From Compostimonas suwonensis (GTDB taxonomy: Bacteria > Actinomycetota > Actinomycetes > Actinomycetales > Microbacteriaceae), in NCBI RefSeq assembly GCF_002797855.1, contig NZ_PGFB01000001.1, forward strand, positions 806,001-870,000: a stretch of 64,000 nucleotides of DNA. Reading direction: 5' to 3'. The translations under genes were made by a program, and so were the position numbers. Numbering within the stretch: position 1 is the first letter of the stretch; the number at the start of each line of letters is the position of its first letter. The notes beneath the pieces are model-generated. The model was not told where the DNA came from, ran no database searches, and saw only the letters and a program-made list of their open reading frames with translations. Below, one piece after another: positions 48,473 through 56,950 of the stretch.

Positions 48473-50967
48473 TCGACGGCGGTGGGGGCGGTGGCGTCGT
48501 GACCTCGACCGACGGGCGCATCAACCCCGCGCTGATCCCCGGGCCCGATCTCGACCCCGAGAAGCTCGGCACCGCGGCATCCGCTCTCACGACCACGGCG
48601 AGCGGGGTGCGCACCTCGGGCGCCGCCGTCGTCACGCAGTGGGGCGGCCTCGCTGGGGTCTACTCGGCTCCCGAGTCGGGGCAGCTTCTCACGGTCATGG
48701 CGGATGTCGGCACCGACAGCACGACGTTCGGAGACAAGCTCGACGCCGCCTCGCGTGCCCTCAGCACCTATGCCGACGCGATCGAGCCCATCAAGAAGAA
48801 GCTCGAAGACCTGCGCATCGAGGCGCAGGAGTTCGTCGACTCGATCGCGAACGGCGTGCTCGTGCAGCCGTGGGATCCCGATCACCCCCTCTACTACGCG
48901 ACCTATGGCAACCCCGACGGCGGCGCGATGGGCGCAGCGATCAATCCGCCCGACCCCGAGCGCATCAGCTGGCTCGACCACGGGCCCTCCGTCGACCGCA
49001 ACCGCGAGCTCATCCACGCCGTCGCCGACCAGTACGCGCTTCTCGATCAGGCGCAGGTCGCGTGCGCGAACACGATCAACGGCCTTCTCGAGAACTCGTG
49101 CGCCGCGCCGCTCGAAGCCGTCGAGGCCTGGCAGCTCAAGCAAGACGGCGTCGAGCTGCCCTGGGGCACCGCCGTCGAGAAGAACCGCGACTGCGGCGAG
49201 TCGTTCGTGCACGGCGTGGGTGAGGCGTTCGTCGGCATGGGCGAGGGCCTCGGCTCGCTCGTCGGGCGGAACGCGCTCACGGGCGAGTGGGGCGACGGCG
49301 ACTTCGCCCTCCAGGCCTGGAGGGGGCTCGGCATGACGCTCGTCGGTGTCGCGACGGTCGGCCCGCTCACACTCGGCATCCGCTTCGCTCCCCCCGGAGT
49401 CGTTCCGCAGGGCCTGCAGGATTTCGTCACCGAGTCGCAGGACTACGCGGCCGGTGCGGTCAAGGGCATCGTCGCCTTCGACACCTGGAGCGAGAACCCG
49501 GCCGAGGCGGCGGGCACGGCCCTCGTCAACATCGGCACCTTCTTCATCCCCGGCGGTGCGGTCGTCGGCGGCATCAAAGCGGGCTCGATCGGTGCCCGAC
49601 TGGCATCCGTCGTCACGCACGTCGCCGACTTCGCGGTACCCGGCGGCTCGTTCATCATCAAGGGCGGCGCGAATGTCGCCGCCCACGTCGGCGGACTCTT
49701 CAACCTGGCCGGGGATGCCGCGAGCGGGGGCGTCAGCGCCATCCGCGGCGCACTCGCCAACGCCCTGCACAATGCCGCCGACCACATCCCGACGGTGCAC
49801 GTCGAGCTGCCCTCGGGCATCACGCCCGACGGAATCTCGGTCGGTGCCTCGGCCCCGCAGATCCACATCGGAGACCCGGGCAGTGGAGGCGGCTGGCTGC
49901 ACTCGATCGCCGACCGCGTCGACGGCGACTCCGGAGCTTCGACGTCCGGAGTCGGTCACGGTGGCGGCCCCGACGCGGACGCCGGTCCCTCGACGCCGAG
50001 CCATGCCCCTGCCCCCGACGGCTCCCCGACGGGTTCGGGATCCTCGGCAGACGGGTCCGACAGGCCTTCCGCGGTCGATGACGCGCCAGTGCACGGCGAC
50101 TCACCCGCATACGGCGATACCGCATCGGGCTCCGGCGACGCCTCCCCGGACGGCTCGACTGCCTCCGGCGTCGATCCCGCAGACCAGCTGCCGATGACGA
50201 TCGACAAGAACGGCCACGGCATCGATGAGCTCGACCTCCCGTCGAACGTCAACCCCGACGACGTCGCCTGGTTCGACTCCGAGAAGGGCACCTGGGTGAC
50301 CTTCGAGCAGAAGGCCGTCATCGACGATTTCCTCGATCACTCGACGCAGGTCGAACCGGCCATCAGCGATGCGATGCAGTCCATCAAGGCCGATGTCCCC
50401 GGTGCTCAGATGCTGGGTTGGGACTATCGCCTGAAGACGGCCGATTCGCTCTACGGCAAGTTCTACAGCGAGATGCTCGACAACCCGGGTCTGAGCCCCG
50501 AATCCCTCGTCGACCGGATGCGGGACACGGTTCGATACACCTTCGGCTTCGACGCAGGAGATTATGTCTCCGGTACTCGGTCAGCCGTGCAGCATCTCCT
50601 CGACGAGGGCTTCCAACCGGTTGCCGACAAGTTCAAGAACACCTGGGAGAATCCCGGCTACGTCGGCATCAACAGCTCCTGGATCGACAAGAGCGGCCGG
50701 ATCTTCGAGGTCCAGTTCCATACGGGGCAGAGCTTCGAGGCCAAGACGATCACCCACGCCTACTACGAAGAGCTGCGATCGCCGGGCATCACGCCGGAGC
50801 GATACGCTGAGTTGAACCGGCTGCAGAACGAGATCTCCTCACAGGTGGTGCGCCCTGATGGGGCGTCCGACATACGACTCGCCGATTTCATCAGCGGTGA
50901 CGGCGCGCGTTCCTCGCGACCCGGAGCGACCGAAGCCGGAATGCCAGCACGAGAGGAAACCCGGTGA
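48469..50967 (+). CDS. Polymorphic toxin: WXG-like N-terminus with RelA/SpoT-like C-terminal domain
   Basis: 832 residues. Residues 1-120 form a helical WXG-like export region (Trp58-Gly-Gly, then YSAPE at 65-69). The middle (about 250-430) is a Gly/Ala-rich, partly hydrophobic pre-toxin part; residues 460-570 are a Gly/Ser/Asp/Pro linker. The C-terminal 230 residues carry the synthetase pattern of RelA/SpoT enzymes: R654-x-K656-x3-S660-x3-K664, D682-x2-R685 followed by VRYTF, Y731-x-G-x-N735, and E747-V-Q-x-H751. In this superfamily those residues bind ATP and catalyse pyrophosphate transfer. Toxins of this fold (Tas1, toxSAS) make (p)ppApp or modify tRNA ends. ATGA overlap before it and GTGA overlap with the immunity candidate after it. 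Confidence 0.85.
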   Translation: MIDGGGGGGVVTSTDGRINPALIPGPDLDPEKLGTAASALTTTASGVRTSGAAVVTQWGGLAGVYSAPESGQLLTVMADVGTDSTTFGDKLDAASRALSTYADAIEPIKKKLEDLRIEAQEFVDSIANGVLVQPWDPDHPLYYATYGNPDGGAMGAAINPPDPERISWLDHGPSVDRNRELIHAVADQYALLDQAQVACANTINGLLENSCAAPLEAVEAWQLKQDGVELPWGTAVEKNRDCGESFVHGVGEAFVGMGEGLGSLVGRNALTGEWGDGDFALQAWRGLGMTLVGVATVGPLTLGIRFAPPGVVPQGLQDFVTESQDYAAGAVKGIVAFDTWSENPAEAAGTALVNIGTFFIPGGAVVGGIKAGSIGARLASVVTHVADFAVPGGSFIIKGGANVAAHVGGLFNLAGDAASGGVSAIRGALANALHNAADHIPTVHVELPSGITPDGISVGASAPQIHIGDPGSGGGWLHSIADRVDGDSGASTSGVGHGGGPDADAGPSTPSHAPAPDGSPTGSGSSADGSDRPSAVDDAPVHGDSPAYGDTASGSGDASPDGSTASGVDPADQLPMTIDKNGHGIDELDLPSNVNPDDVAWFDSEKGTWVTFEQKAVIDDFLDHSTQVEPAISDAMQSIKADVPGAQMLGWDYRLKTADSLYGKFYSEMLDNPGLSPESLVDRMRDTVRYTFGFDAGDYVSGTRSAVQHLLDEGFQPVADKFKNTWENPGYVGINSSWIDKSGRIFEVQFHTGQSFEAKTITHAYYEELRSPGITPERYAELNRLQNEISSQVVRPDGASDIRLADFISGDGARSSRPGATEAGMPAREETR

Positions 50968-51197
50968 AGTACTTCGGCAGTTTTGACGGCATCGCACCCG
51001 ATCGGCGGATGGTGGGCCTCTTCCGTCGTGAGATCGAGGGCGACTTCTCGGGCGACGCCGTCTTCCGCGCGGATGGAGCCTGGCATTTCTCGCCGCGGTT
51101 GGACCTGTGGTTCAAGGGTCAGGACGACTCCGACTTCGAGGAGGTCTCCGAGCAGGATGCTCGCGAGTTCATGGAGAAGGTCGTTCGAGGGTCCTGA
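50964..51197 (+). CDS. Putative immunity protein of the RelA/SpoT-like toxin
   Basis: 77 residues, acidic, beta-rich (MKYFGSFDGI, DGAWHFSPRLDLWFKG, DDSDFEEVSEQDAREFMEKV). No family recognised. GTG 50964 overlaps the toxin stop, the classical layout of a toxin-immunity pair, and it is the last gene of the operon. An immunity protein could act by binding the synthetase active site; hydrolase motifs (HD) are absent, so it is not an alarmone hydrolase. Confidence 0.7.
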   Translation: MKYFGSFDGIAPDRRMVGLFRREIEGDFSGDAVFRADGAWHFSPRLDLWFKGQDDSDFEEVSEQDAREFMEKVVRGS

Positions 51198-51296
51198 TCT
51201 CCGCTCACCTCCCTCCGCCCCTCCCGCCGACGCGATGCGTGCCGAGGCGGTTCGAGAACGAAGCGCGTGATTTCACGGTTCGCGAGCGCGTACGGG

Positions 51297-51325
51297 TTGG
51301 CGCAGCGGTCCGCGCCCGGTAGCGT
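51297..51325 (+). promoter_or_regulatory. Leaderless promoter candidate
   Basis: TTGGCG (51297-51302) and TAGCGT (51320-51325) are 17 bp apart, and the ATG of the next gene begins eight bases after the -10 box, so the transcript would start at or next to the ATG. No Shine-Dalgarno sequence is present. Confidence 0.6.
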
Positions 51326-51333
51326 GATTTCCC

Positions 51334-51990
51334 ATGGAGCCGTCGGTCGAGGGTCGCGTCAGTCACGCCGTCGACCTCTGGATCAGATGGCTGCCGCGGT
51401 GGCATCCGGCATCCGTCGCCACCCGCTCGCGTCTGTGCCGCCGCTGCTTCGGCTCCCCGGTGATCGCGGCGGCCGGCCTCGCCGACGATGTGCCCCACGC
51501 GGTGCAGCACGCCTTCTCCACGCGCATGAAACGCATCGTGGATGACGCGGTCGAAAGTTACACGTCGAAGAACCTTCCGTTGCTGAGCCGTGAACTCCGC
51601 GATCTCGACCGGCGCAGCGCGGCGCTGCCCTACCGGCCTCGCGAGGGGCTCGACCCCGAGTACGACGGGCTCGACATCGACCCGGAGCCGCTCGCCGGCC
51701 AGCCCTTCCTGTTCACACTCGACGAACTCGCAGAAGACGAGGCCGCCGAGGCCCAGCTGGCACCGCAGACCGAGCTGACCCCGGAGGAGAAGTCGGCGCT
51801 GAGGCTCGAGATCAGGCTCGCCGACGAGTACGCCAACGAGATCGGCGCGCTCGTGTGCCGGGAGCTCGCGGGCCACCGGGTGCGCATCGTCGAGGCCGTC
51901 GACACCTACGTGGAGCCGCAGATCGCGCAGCTGATCGCCGACCTCGCCGTCGAGCTGGACTCGCCGATGCGGTTCGACGGCGACGCGTGA
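51334..51990 (+). CDS. Conserved-looking protein of unknown function
   Basis: 218 residues. The first 60 residues contain LWIRWLPRWHP and a CRRC pair; residues 120-190 are strongly acidic (DIDPEPLAG, ELAEDEAAEAQL, LTPEEKSAL); the last part is helical (IVEAVDTYVEPQIAQLIADL). No signal peptide, membrane helix or catalytic motif. It stands alone between the toxin operon and the rpsL leader and is probably not part of either. Confidence 0.65.
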   Translation: MEPSVEGRVSHAVDLWIRWLPRWHPASVATRSRLCRRCFGSPVIAAAGLADDVPHAVQHAFSTRMKRIVDDAVESYTSKNLPLLSRELRDLDRRSAALPYRPREGLDPEYDGLDIDPEPLAGQPFLFTLDELAEDEAAEAQLAPQTELTPEEKSALRLEIRLADEYANEIGALVCRELAGHRVRIVEAVDTYVEPQIAQLIADLAVELDSPMRFDGDA

Positions 51991-52067
51991 GCATGACGTG
52001 AGCGCGGCATGAGCACGGCGAGAGGTGAACGAGGAGCACGCCCTGGGCGAACGGCACCCGCAGCCAT

Positions 52068-52096
52068 TTGACGCTATAAGTCCAGGCGGGTAACAT
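52068..52096 (+). promoter_or_regulatory. rpsL-rpsG-fusA promoter
   Basis: TTGACG (52068-52073), 17-bp spacer, TAACAT (52091-52096). Transcription would begin near 52103, about 270 nt before rpsL. Confidence 0.8.
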
Positions 52097-52373
52097 TTCC
52101 GGAGTGTGCGCTTTGTCGTGCGCTTGTGCCGTGCCGTCAAACTCGCGGTAACCGGCCAGACGCGCATGATGCAAAGCAGGGAATTGCTCCCCATGGAGCA
52201 GCCCCCACGGCATATCCACTCTGAGCTGCAGGAACAATTCTGTGGGGCGAGTGGGTCAACATGAGTTCGACACGCCTCAGTTCGACGGTGTCGCGGGAAT
52301 CCTCCGGGATTCACGAGAACTCGTGAAGCACCAAGCTGTCACCGTGCAGTAAACACAAGGAGTAAGAAAACCA
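52097..52373 (+). other. Long structured rpsL leader
   Basis: About 270 nt without a gene. Two hairpins stand end to end near its 3' side: GAATCC (52297-52302) with GGATTC (52307-52312), then CACGAG (52312-52317) with CTCGTG (52320-52325). They lie about 50 nt before the start codon and could serve autogenous control of the ribosomal protein operon. Confidence 0.6.
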
Positions 52374-52748
52374 GTGCCAACCATTCAGCAGTTGGTCCGT
52401 AAGGGTCGCAGCCCCAAGGTCGTCAAGACCAAGGCTCCCGCCCTGAAGGCCAACCCTCAGCAGCGCGGTGTGTGCACCCGCGTGTACACGACCACGCCCA
52501 AGAAGCCGAACTCGGCTCTGCGCAAGGTCGCCCGTGTCAAGCTGAGCAACGGTACCGAGGTCACCGCCTACATCCCCGGTGAGGGCCACAACCTGCAGGA
52601 GCACTCGATGGTGCTCGTTCGCGGCGGTCGTGTGAAAGACCTCCCCGGTGTCCGCTACAAGATCGTTCGCGGCGCGCTGGACACCCAGGCCGTCAAGAAC
52701 CGCAAGCAGGCTCGCAGCCGCTACGGCGCGAAGATGGAGAAGAAGTAA
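52374..52748 (+). CDS. rpsL: 30S ribosomal protein S12
   Basis: 124 residues of normal length. Seen: [11 protein letters not shown] start, [13 protein letters not shown] and [13 protein letters not shown] loops, both with the wild-type lysines at which streptomycin resistance arises. S12 sits at the decoding centre. GTG 52374; AAGGAG lies 11 bases upstream. Its stop TAA shares one base with the rpsG ATG (TAATG). Confidence 0.99.
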   Translation: MPTIQQLVRKGRSPKVVKTKAPALKANPQQRGVCTRVYTTTPKKPNSALRKVARVKLSNGTEVTAYIPGEGHNLQEHSMVLVRGGRVKDLPGVRYKIVRGALDTQAVKNRKQARSRYGAKMEKK

Positions 52749-53218
52749 TGCCTCGTAAGGGTCCAGCCCCCAAGCGCCCCGTCGTCGCAGATCCCGTCTA
52801 CGGCGCACCGATCGTCAGCCAGCTCGTCAACAAGATCCTCCTCGACGGCAAGAAGGGTCTTGCCGAGAAGATCGTCTACGACGCGCTCGCCGGCGTCGCA
52901 GCCAAGAACGGCCAGGATGCGGTCGTCACCCTCAAGAAGGCGCTCGACAACGTGCGCCCCACCCTCGAGGTGCGTTCGCGCCGTGTCGGTGGCTCCACGT
53001 ACCAGGTGCCGGTCGAGGTCAAGCCTCACCGCGCCAACACCCTCGCACTGCGTTGGCTGACCACGTACGCGAAGGGTCGTCGTGAGAAGACCATGACCGA
53101 GCGTCTCACCAACGAGATCCTCGATGCGTCGAACGGTCTTGGCGCTGCCGTCAAGCGTCGTGAAGACACGCACAAGATGGCCGAGTCGAACAAGGCCTTC
53201 GCGCACTACCGCTGGTAA
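52748..53218 (+). CDS. rpsG: 30S ribosomal protein S7
   Basis: 156 residues: [29 protein letters not shown] and the C-terminal [21 protein letters not shown] are characteristic. S7 nucleates the 30S head. Translationally coupled to rpsL. A 16-bp hairpin follows in the 127-bp gap before fusA. Confidence 0.99.
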   Translation: MPRKGPAPKRPVVADPVYGAPIVSQLVNKILLDGKKGLAEKIVYDALAGVAAKNGQDAVVTLKKALDNVRPTLEVRSRRVGGSTYQVPVEVKPHRANTLALRWLTTYAKGRREKTMTERLTNEILDASNGLGAAVKRREDTHKMAESNKAFAHYRW

Positions 53219-53233
53219 CGAATCCTGCTGATC

Positions 53234-53272
53234 GGCTCGTCGACATCCCCGAGAAAGGGATGCCGACGAGCC
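53234..53272 (+). promoter_or_regulatory. Long hairpin in the rpsG-fusA spacer
   Basis: Arms 53234-53249 and 53257-53272 pair at 15 of 16 positions around a 7-nt loop (CGAGAAA); arms read GGCTCGTCGACATCCC and GGGATGCCGACGAGCC. There is no T-tract, so partial termination or RNA processing between the ribosomal genes and fusA is more likely than full termination. Confidence 0.75.
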
Positions 53273-53345
53273 CGGTCGCACGGATGCGTCGCCGATCCCG
53301 TCGCTCGATCACCGTTTCAACAGACAACTTCCCGGAGGAACCCCA

Positions 53346-55460
53346 GTGGCACAAGATGTGCTCACCGACCTGAGCAAGGTCCGCAACATCGGCATCATGG
53401 CGCACATCGATGCCGGTAAGACCACCACGACAGAGCGCATTCTGTTCTACACGGGCGTCAACCACAAGATCGGTGAAACCCACGACGGCGCGTCGACGAC
53501 CGACTGGATGGAGCAGGAGAAAGAGCGCGGCATCACGATCACCTCGGCCGCGGTGACCTGCTTCTGGAACAAGAACCAGATCAACATCATCGACACCCCG
53601 GGTCACGTCGACTTCACGGTCGAGGTGGAGCGTTCGCTCCGCGTGCTCGACGGTGCCGTCGCCGTCTTCGACGGCAAGGAGGGCGTCGAGCCCCAGTCCG
53701 AGACCGTGTGGCGCCAGGCCGACAAGTACGACGTGCCCCGCATCTGCTTCGTCAACAAGATGGACAAGCTCGGCGCGGACTTCTACTACACGGTCGAGAC
53801 GATCGTCAGCCGCCTCGGCGCCAAGCCGCTGGTCATCCAGCTGCCCATCGGCTCCGAGTCGAACTTCGAGGGTGTCGTCGACCTCGTCGAGATGCGCGCG
53901 CTCACCTGGCGCGGAGACGCCAAGGGTGACGTCCAGATGGGCGCCAAGTACGCCGTCGAGGAGATCCCGGCGGATCTCGTCGAGAAGGCCGCCGAGTACC
54001 GCCAGGCGCTGCTCGAGACCGTCGCCGAGACCGACGACGCGCTGCTCGAGAAGTTCTTCGGCGGCGAAGAGCTGACCGTCGCCGAGATCAAGGGCGCGAT
54101 CCGCAAGCTGACCATCAGCAGCGAGATCTACCCGGTGCTGTGCGGCTCCGCGTTCAAGAACCGCGGTGTGCAGCCCATGCTCGACGCGGTCATCGACTAC
54201 CTCCCCTCGCCGCTCGACGTGCCCGCCATCGAGGCGCACGACCCGCGCGACGAAGAGAAGGTCATCCTCCGTCACGCCGACGCCGCGGAGCCGTTCGCGG
54301 CTCTCGCGTTCAAGGTCGCCGTGCACCCCTTCTTCGGTCGCCTCACCTACGTGCGCGTCTACTCGGGCCAGATCCCCTCCGGCGCCCAGGTCGTCAACTC
54401 GACCAAGGGCAAGAAGGAGCGCATCGGCAAGATCTTCCAGATGCACGCCAATAAGGAGAACCCTGTTGACTTCGTCACCGCGGGCAACATCTACGCCGTC
54501 ATCGGTCTCAAGGACACGACGACCGGCGACACGCTGTGCGACCCGGACAACCAGGTCGTGCTCGAGTCGATGACGTTCCCGGAGCCGGTCATCGAGGTGG
54601 CCATCGAGCCGAAGACCAAGGCCGACCAGGAGAAGCTCGGCACCGCCATCCAGAAGCTCGCCGAGGAAGACCCGACGTTCCGCACCGAGCAGAACCAGGA
54701 GACCGGTCAGACGGTCATCAAGGGCATGGGCGAGCTCCACCTCGACATCCTCGTCGATCGGATGAAGCGCGAGTTCAACGTCGAGGCCAACGTGGGCAAG
54801 CCCCAGGTCGCGTACCGCGAGACGATCCGCCGCACGGTCGAGAAGCACGACTACACCCACAAGAAGCAGACCGGTGGTTCCGGTCAGTTCGCCAAGATCC
54901 AGATCGCGATCGAGCCGATGGAGGTGACCGCGGAGAAGTCGTACGAGTTCGAGAACAAGGTCACCGGTGGTCGTATCCCCCGCGAGTACATCCCCTCCGT
55001 GGACGCGGGCATCCAGGATGCCCTGCAGGTCGGCGTTCTCGCCGGCTACCCCATGGTGGGCGTGAAGGCGTCGCTTCTCGATGGCGCCTCGCACGACGTC
55101 GACTCCTCGGAGATGGCGTTCAAGATCGCCGGCTCGATGGGCTTCAAGGAAGCCGCTCGGAAGGCGAACCCCGTTCTGCTCGAGCCGCTGATGTCGGTCG
55201 AGGTGCGCACCCCTGAGGAATACATGGGTGACGTCATCGGCGACCTCAACTCGCGACGCGGACAGATCCAGACGATGGAGGACGCGAGCGGCGTGAAGGT
55301 TGTTCGCGCGCACGTTCCGCTGTCGGAGATGTTCGGCTACATCGGCGACCTGAGGTCGAAGACCTCCGGCCGCGCGGTGTACTCGATGACCTTCGAGAGC
55401 TACGCGGAGGTCCCGAAGGCTGTCGCCGACGAGATCATCCAGAAGAACAAGGGCGAATAA
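53346..55460 (+). CDS. fusA: Elongation factor G
   Basis: 704 residues. G-domain motifs: [16 protein letters not shown], the DTPGHVDF box and [10 protein letters not shown]; domain IV ends with the usual [15 protein letters not shown] and domain V with [16 protein letters not shown]. Drives GTP-dependent translocation on the ribosome. GTG 53346 has GGAGGAA upstream. Confidence 0.99.
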   Translation: MAQDVLTDLSKVRNIGIMAHIDAGKTTTTERILFYTGVNHKIGETHDGASTTDWMEQEKERGITITSAAVTCFWNKNQINIIDTPGHVDFTVEVERSLRVLDGAVAVFDGKEGVEPQSETVWRQADKYDVPRICFVNKMDKLGADFYYTVETIVSRLGAKPLVIQLPIGSESNFEGVVDLVEMRALTWRGDAKGDVQMGAKYAVEEIPADLVEKAAEYRQALLETVAETDDALLEKFFGGEELTVAEIKGAIRKLTISSEIYPVLCGSAFKNRGVQPMLDAVIDYLPSPLDVPAIEAHDPRDEEKVILRHADAAEPFAALAFKVAVHPFFGRLTYVRVYSGQIPSGAQVVNSTKGKKERIGKIFQMHANKENPVDFVTAGNIYAVIGLKDTTTGDTLCDPDNQVVLESMTFPEPVIEVAIEPKTKADQEKLGTAIQKLAEEDPTFRTEQNQETGQTVIKGMGELHLDILVDRMKREFNVEANVGKPQVAYRETIRRTVEKHDYTHKKQTGGSGQFAKIQIAIEPMEVTAEKSYEFENKVTGGRIPREYIPSVDAGIQDALQVGVLAGYPMVGVKASLLDGASHDVDSSEMAFKIAGSMGFKEAARKANPVLLEPLMSVEVRTPEEYMGDVIGDLNSRRGQIQTMEDASGVKVVRAHVPLSEMFGYIGDLRSKTSGRAVYSMTFESYAEVPKAVADEIIQKNKGE

Positions 55461-55520
55461 CCCTTCGTCAGCGCGAGTCATCCGGTTCGCGTAACATAGG
55501 TACACACTCCAACCCGTAGA

Positions 55521-55545
55521 GCATCCGGTCATGTCGACCGGATGC
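55521..55545 (+). promoter_or_regulatory. Hairpin in the fusA-tuf spacer
   Basis: Perfect 10-bp arms GCATCCGGTC and GACCGGATGC around a 5-nt loop, 30 bp before the tuf start. A TAACAT hexamer just upstream (near 55493) might be the -10 of a separate tuf promoter, but its -35 is weak. Confidence 0.65.
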
Positions 55546-55575
55546 ATTACACCAGAGTCCTGAGGAGGACCCACA

Positions 55576-56769
55576 GTGGCTAAGGCCAAGTTCGAGCGGA
55601 CTAAGCCGCACGTAAACATCGGAACGATCGGTCACGTCGACCACGGCAAGACCACGCTCACCGCAGCGATTTCGAAGGTTCTTGCTGACAAGTACCCGTC
55701 GGCTACCAACGTGCAGCGCGACTTCGCATCGATCGACTCCGCTCCTGAAGAGCGCCAGCGCGGCATCACGATCAACATCTCGCACGTCGAGTACGAGACG
55801 CCGAAGCGCCACTACGCGCACGTCGACGCCCCGGGCCACGCGGACTACATCAAGAACATGATCACGGGTGCCGCCCAGATGGACGGCGCGATCCTCGTGG
55901 TCGCCGCGACCGACGGCCCCATGGCTCAGACGCGTGAGCACGTGCTCCTCGCCAAGCAGGTCGGCGTTCCGTACCTGCTCGTCGCCCTGAACAAGGCTGA
56001 CATGGTCGACGACGAGGAGATCCTGGAGCTCGTCGAGCTCGAGGTCCGCGAGCTGCTCTCGAGCCAGAACTTCGATGGTGACAACGCTCCCGTCGTGCGC
56101 GTCTCGGGCCTCAAGGCTCTCGAAGGCGACGAGAAGTGGGTCGAGAGCATCGTCGAGCTCATGGACGCGGTCGACGAGTCGATCCCGGACCCGATCCGCG
56201 ACAAGGACAAGCCGTTCCTCATGCCGATCGAGGACGTCTTCACGATCACCGGTCGTGGAACCGTCGTCACGGGCCGCGCCGAGCGTGGAACCCTCGCCAT
56301 CAACTCCGAGGTCGAGATCGTCGGCATCCGCCCGACGCAGAAGACCACGGTCACCGGTATCGAGATGTTCCACAAGCAGCTCGACGAGGCGTGGGCAGGC
56401 GAGAACTGTGGTCTGCTCCTCCGCGGCACCAAGCGCGAGGACGTCGAGCGCGGCCAGGTCGTCGTGAAGCCGGGTTCGGTCACGCCGCACACCGACTTCG
56501 AGGGCACCGCCTACATCCTGTCGAAGGATGAGGGTGGCCGTCACAACCCGTTCTACGCGAACTACCGTCCGCAGTTCTACTTCCGCACCACCGACGTCAC
56601 CGGCGTCATCACGCTGCCCGAGGGCACCGAGATGGTCATGCCCGGCGACACCACCGACATGACCGTCGCGCTGATCCAGCCGATCGCCATGGAGGAGGGC
56701 CTCGGCTTCGCCATCCGTGAGGGTGGACGCACCGTGGGCGCCGGTACGGTCACGAAGATCATCAAGTAG
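55576..56769 (+). CDS. tuf: Elongation factor Tu
   Basis: 397 residues. [10 protein letters not shown], the [20 protein letters not shown] box and NKADMV in the G domain; [13 protein letters not shown] opens domain 2. GTG 55576 has GAGGAGG upstream. Last gene of the rpsL cluster, closed by a strong hairpin. Confidence 0.99.
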   Translation: MAKAKFERTKPHVNIGTIGHVDHGKTTLTAAISKVLADKYPSATNVQRDFASIDSAPEERQRGITINISHVEYETPKRHYAHVDAPGHADYIKNMITGAAQMDGAILVVAATDGPMAQTREHVLLAKQVGVPYLLVALNKADMVDDEEILELVELEVRELLSSQNFDGDNAPVVRVSGLKALEGDEKWVESIVELMDAVDESIPDPIRDKDKPFLMPIEDVFTITGRGTVVTGRAERGTLAINSEVEIVGIRPTQKTTVTGIEMFHKQLDEAWAGENCGLLLRGTKREDVERGQVVVKPGSVTPHTDFEGTAYILSKDEGGRHNPFYANYRPQFYFRTTDVTGVITLPEGTEMVMPGDTTDMTVALIQPIAMEEGLGFAIREGGRTVGAGTVTKIIK

Positions 56770-56800
56770 CACCGACGGGCTCGCGAGAGCTCATCGAGAC

Positions 56801-56834
56801 CGAAGGGGTCGGGCCGAGAGGCCCGGCCCCTTCG
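56801..56834 (+). terminator. tuf terminator
   Basis: 15-bp arms CGAAGGGGTCGGGCC and GGCCCGGCCCCTTCG (one G-U pair) around a GAGA loop, 30 bp after the tuf stop; CGTCGTCT follows. Stable enough to end the transcript even without a long T-tract. Confidence 0.85.
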
Positions 56835-56950
56835 TCGTCTGCGGGCTCGGTCGGCCTCTGCGGGATCGGTCGTGCGGGGGATCATCATAGGGGCGGTCGA
56901 GACGCAAAGCATTGCGGCGCCGTCCAGGGTCACGGCGTAACCTGAATAGG

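Noticed and set aside
37603-51197. Recently acquired genomic island
   Set aside because: Base composition and codon use look like the neighbours, and no integrase, tRNA or transposase is present; a whole-genome comparison would be needed.
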